Positions 61,956 through 64,000 of a DNA stretch of 64,000 bases are shown here, piece after piece (position 1 is the stretch's first letter; each line of letters opens with the position of its first letter). The DNA is from Okibacterium sp. HSC-33S16 (GTDB taxonomy: Bacteria; Actinomycetota; Actinomycetes; Actinomycetales; Microbacteriaceae). The notes under the pieces were generated by a model. The model searched no databases and was not told where the DNA came from. It saw only the letters and a list, made by a program, of their open reading frames with translations. The stretch spans positions 620,001 to 684,000 of the forward strand of contig NZ_JALJZZ010000001.1 in the NCBI RefSeq assembly GCF_024171565.1, written 5' to 3'. The translations under genes and the position numbers were made by a program.

Positions 61956-63176
61956 ATGGTTGTCTACCTCGACCACGCGGCGACGACACCGATGATTCCC
62001 GAGGCGATTGAGGCGTACACGGATGCCATGCGCCAAGTGGGCAATCCGGCCTCGATTCACTCGCAGGGACAGTCGGCCAAACGCATGTTGGAAGAGGCAC
62101 GCGAAGTCATCGCCTCATCCCTCGGCTGCGACCCCATCGAGGTTGTCCTCACCTCCGGTGGAACCGAATCGATCAACCTCGCTCTCAAGGGGATCTACTG
62201 GAAACGCAACGCGGATGCCACGCGGCCGGTAATCCTCGCACCCGGCGGTGAACACCACGCGACGATCGACACCCTCGAGTGGCTCGAGAAGCACGAGGGT
62301 GCGCACATTGCCTGGCTTCCGCTCGACGACGAAGGGTCCGTCGACCCGGCCGCCGTCGAGCGCGCGCTCGCCGAACACGGGTCCCGGGTTGCGCTGATCA
62401 CGCTGCTGTGGGCCAACAACGAGGTCGGAACGATCCAGCCGATCACCGAGATCGCGGCGCTCGCCGCGGCCCACGATGTTCCGCTGCACGTCGACGCTGT
62501 TGCGGCATACGGCTACCTGCCGATCGACTTTGCGGCCGTGCGTCGCGCGTCAGGAAGCACCGGCAATGCCGGGCTCGTCGGCTTGAGCATCTCAGCACAC
62601 AAGGTCGGCGGGCCGGTGGGCATCGGAGCCCTCGTCGTCTCCCGCTCCGCAGCCGTTGAACCGCTGTTGCACGGGGGAGGCCAGCAGCGACAGGTGCGCT
62701 CGGGCACCCAAGACGTTGCCGGCACCGTGGCGTTCGCCGTTGCGGCGCGACAGGCCGACGCCAGGCTGGCCGTCGAGCCGGCACGGTTAACCGCCCTCCG
62801 CGACCGGGTGATTGACGGAGTGTTGGTGGCGGTGCCCTCGGCACGTCTGAACGGGCCGACCGGCGACCGGCGACTCCCCGGCAACGCCCACTTCGCTTTC
62901 CCAGGTTGTGAGGGCGACTCCCTGCTGTTCCTCCTCGACATGGCTGGCGTCTCGGTTTCCACCGGGTCAGCCTGCCAGGCCGGGATCCCCGAACCCTCGC
63001 ACGTGCTCCGTGCCATGGGTAGAAGCGAACTCGACGCTCGCGGCGCCCTGCGGGTCACCCTGGGCCACTCCACAACCGACGCCGACGTTGACGCGCTGCT
63101 CGCCGCGGTTCCGCAGGCATACGCGCAGGCGGCGCGCGCCGGGCTCTCCGATCGCACCACAGCGCTCGGTTCCTGA
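61956..63176 (+). CDS. Cysteine desulfurase (IscS/NifS class)
   Basis: PLP enzyme that takes sulfur from cysteine for FeS clusters and tRNA thiolation. 406 residues. VYLDHAATTPM at the start, GGEHHAT with the PLP-stacking His, HVDAVAAYG with Asp180, the PLP Lys216 in SISAHKVGG and the active Cys in STGSACQAG. The Gln normally at 183 (E. coli IscS numbering coincides) is Ala here. GGGGAGA precedes ATG 61956. mnmA starts 43 bp downstream, so it likely supplies sulfur to MnmA. Confidence 0.92.
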   Translation: MVVYLDHAATTPMIPEAIEAYTDAMRQVGNPASIHSQGQSAKRMLEEAREVIASSLGCDPIEVVLTSGGTESINLALKGIYWKRNADATRPVILAPGGEHHATIDTLEWLEKHEGAHIAWLPLDDEGSVDPAAVERALAEHGSRVALITLLWANNEVGTIQPITEIAALAAAHDVPLHVDAVAAYGYLPIDFAAVRRASGSTGNAGLVGLSISAHKVGGPVGIGALVVSRSAAVEPLLHGGGQQRQVRSGTQDVAGTVAFAVAARQADARLAVEPARLTALRDRVIDGVLVAVPSARLNGPTGDRRLPGNAHFAFPGCEGDSLLFLLDMAGVSVSTGSACQAGIPEPSHVLRAMGRSELDARGALRVTLGHSTTDADVDALLAAVPQAYAQAARAGLSDRTTALGS

Positions 63177-63207
63177 TTCGACAGCGCGCATGCAGAAAGC
63201 GGCGCGT

Positions 63208-63213
63208 ACACTG
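63208..63213 (+). promoter_or_regulatory. Putative -10 of leaderless mnmA
   Basis: TACACT, then a 6-nt spacer and GTG 63220. Confidence 0.5.
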
Positions 63214-63219
63214 TTCCGG

Positions 63220-64000
63220 TGAAGGTTTTAGCAGCTATGTCAGGCGGAGTTGACTCCGCGGTCGCCGCAGCGCGGGCGGTTGAGGCCGGCCACGAGGTGG
63301 TCGGAGTGCACCTGGCCCTGAGCCGAATGCCCGGCACCCTGCGCACCGGAAGCCGCGGTTGCTGCACCATCGAAGACTCGATGGACGCGCAGCGCGCCGC
63401 CAACATCATCGGAATCCCGTATTACGTGTGGGACTTCTCGGAGCGATTCAAGCTCGACGTGGTCGATGACTTCATCGCCGAATACGCGGCGGGACGCACC
63501 CCCAACCCGTGCATGCGGTGCAACGAGAAAATCAAATTTGCCGCACTCCTCGAGAAGGCCATCGACCTTGGCTTTGACGCGGTCTGCACCGGCCACTACG
63601 CGACGATCCTGACCGACGCCGACGGCAACAAGGAACTGCACCGCGCGAGTGCGTGGGCGAAAGATCAGAGCTATGTGCTCGGTGTGCTCACGGCTGAGCA
63701 GATCGAACACTCGCTGTTTCCGCTTGGCGCAACGCCGTCCAAGGCCGAGGTGCGTGCTGAGGCCGCGGCTCGCGGTTTCAGTGTTGCCAACAAGCCAGAC
63801 AGCCACGACATTTGTTTCATCCCCGACGGCGACACCCGCGGCTGGCTTGCCGACCGAGTCGGCGCTGAGAAGGGCGAAATCCTGGATCGGAACGGGTCCG
63901 TTGTCGGCTCGCACGAGGGTGCGCAGGCTTTCACCGTCGGCCAGCGCCGGGGCCTCAATCTCGGTGTGCCCGACCCGGACGGCCGTCCGCGGTTTGTCCT
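63220..64000 (+). CDS. mnmA: tRNA-specific 2-thiouridylase MnmA, 3' end outside window
   Basis: Thiolates U34 of tRNAs for Lys, Glu and Gln using ATP and persulfide sulfur. 260 residues are visible, about two thirds of the enzyme. [16 protein letters not shown] is the PP-loop; [12 protein letters not shown] has the first catalytic Cys (98) and a nearby Cys101; TGHYA and [11 protein letters not shown], with the second catalytic Cys, follow, and [12 protein letters not shown] appears close to the window end. GTG 63220 is the start of homology and lies 6 nt after a -10. The frame is open to the last base. Confidence 0.95.

Noticed and set aside
1-64000. tRNA, rRNA, CRISPR arrays, insertion sequences and prophage genes
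   Set aside because: No cloverleaf with CCA-side and T-loop consensus, no regularly spaced repeats, no transposase or phage motifs were found on either strand when reading by eye.

Overview
The window is a chromosomal, high-GC actinobacterial segment. Protein families, gene order, GTG/TTG starts and many apparently leaderless promoters point to Micrococcales, most likely Microbacteriaceae; the genus cannot be fixed from the sequence alone. Gene order follows the block known in Mycobacterium tuberculosis as roughly Rv2982c (gpsA) to Rv2881c (cdsA), so most of the window is conserved housekeeping DNA. No rRNA, tRNA, transposon, integrase of a mobile element, phage gene or CRISPR array was seen.

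Layout. 1-6300: gpsA (5' end missing), ddl, a DUF3515 lipoprotein, thiL, rsmD and recG (lipid precursor, peptidoglycan, thiamine, rRNA methylation, fork repair). 6396-11587: coaD, then a MoxR / DUF58 / transglutaminase membrane operon. 11597-19456: DUF177, rpmF, rnc, mutM, a histidine phosphatase, a double GNAT acetyltransferase and smc. 19488-24497: the SRP pair ftsY and ffh around a DUF2004 gene, then a YbdK-type ligase and an F420-type oxidoreductase. 24673-30120: the rpsP-khpA-rimM-(cupin)-trmD-(membrane protein)-rplS-lepB-rnhB-DUF2469 ribosome and export cluster. 30136-36141: an accessory block with a DUF4062-STAND-TPR protein, a methionine aminopeptidase divergent from an XRE regulator, an LtrA-like membrane protein and a second Fpg/Nei glycosylase. 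36301-40487: yraN, comM, dprA and xerC. 40495-45615: an M23 protein, rpsB-tsf, pyrH, frr and cdsA. 45668-52136: a DivIVA-repeat protein, a lysozyme-like protein, small conserved genes, an AI-2E transporter, an unusual membrane/lipoprotein fusion and a thioredoxin-TPR protein. 52217-61893: alpha-glucan metabolism (glgB and glgE on minus, glgP on plus, ybaK and glgX on minus). 61956-64000: a cysteine desulfurase and the start of mnmA, a sulfur donor and tRNA 2-thiolation pair.

No complete new system is obvious. The observations most worth following are DNA-level: (i) seventeen genes with a TANNNT hexamer ending exactly 6-7 nt before the start codon, implying leaderless mRNAs, including two divergent genes whose -10 boxes overlap; (ii) a recurrent word GGCATCCG, with a 14-mer present three times in two different reading phases; (iii) a 17-bp-arm dyad between map and the XRE gene; (iv) a perfect palindrome GTTCACGTGAAC between glgE and glgP; (v) -10 hexamers placed inside hairpin loops at rplS/lepB and pyrH/frr. 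Protein-level oddities include a 98-nt out-of-frame gpsA/ddl overlap, a membrane protein with an internal lipobox, a four-repeat DivIVA protein, and an M23 protein with Cys where the catalytic His is expected.
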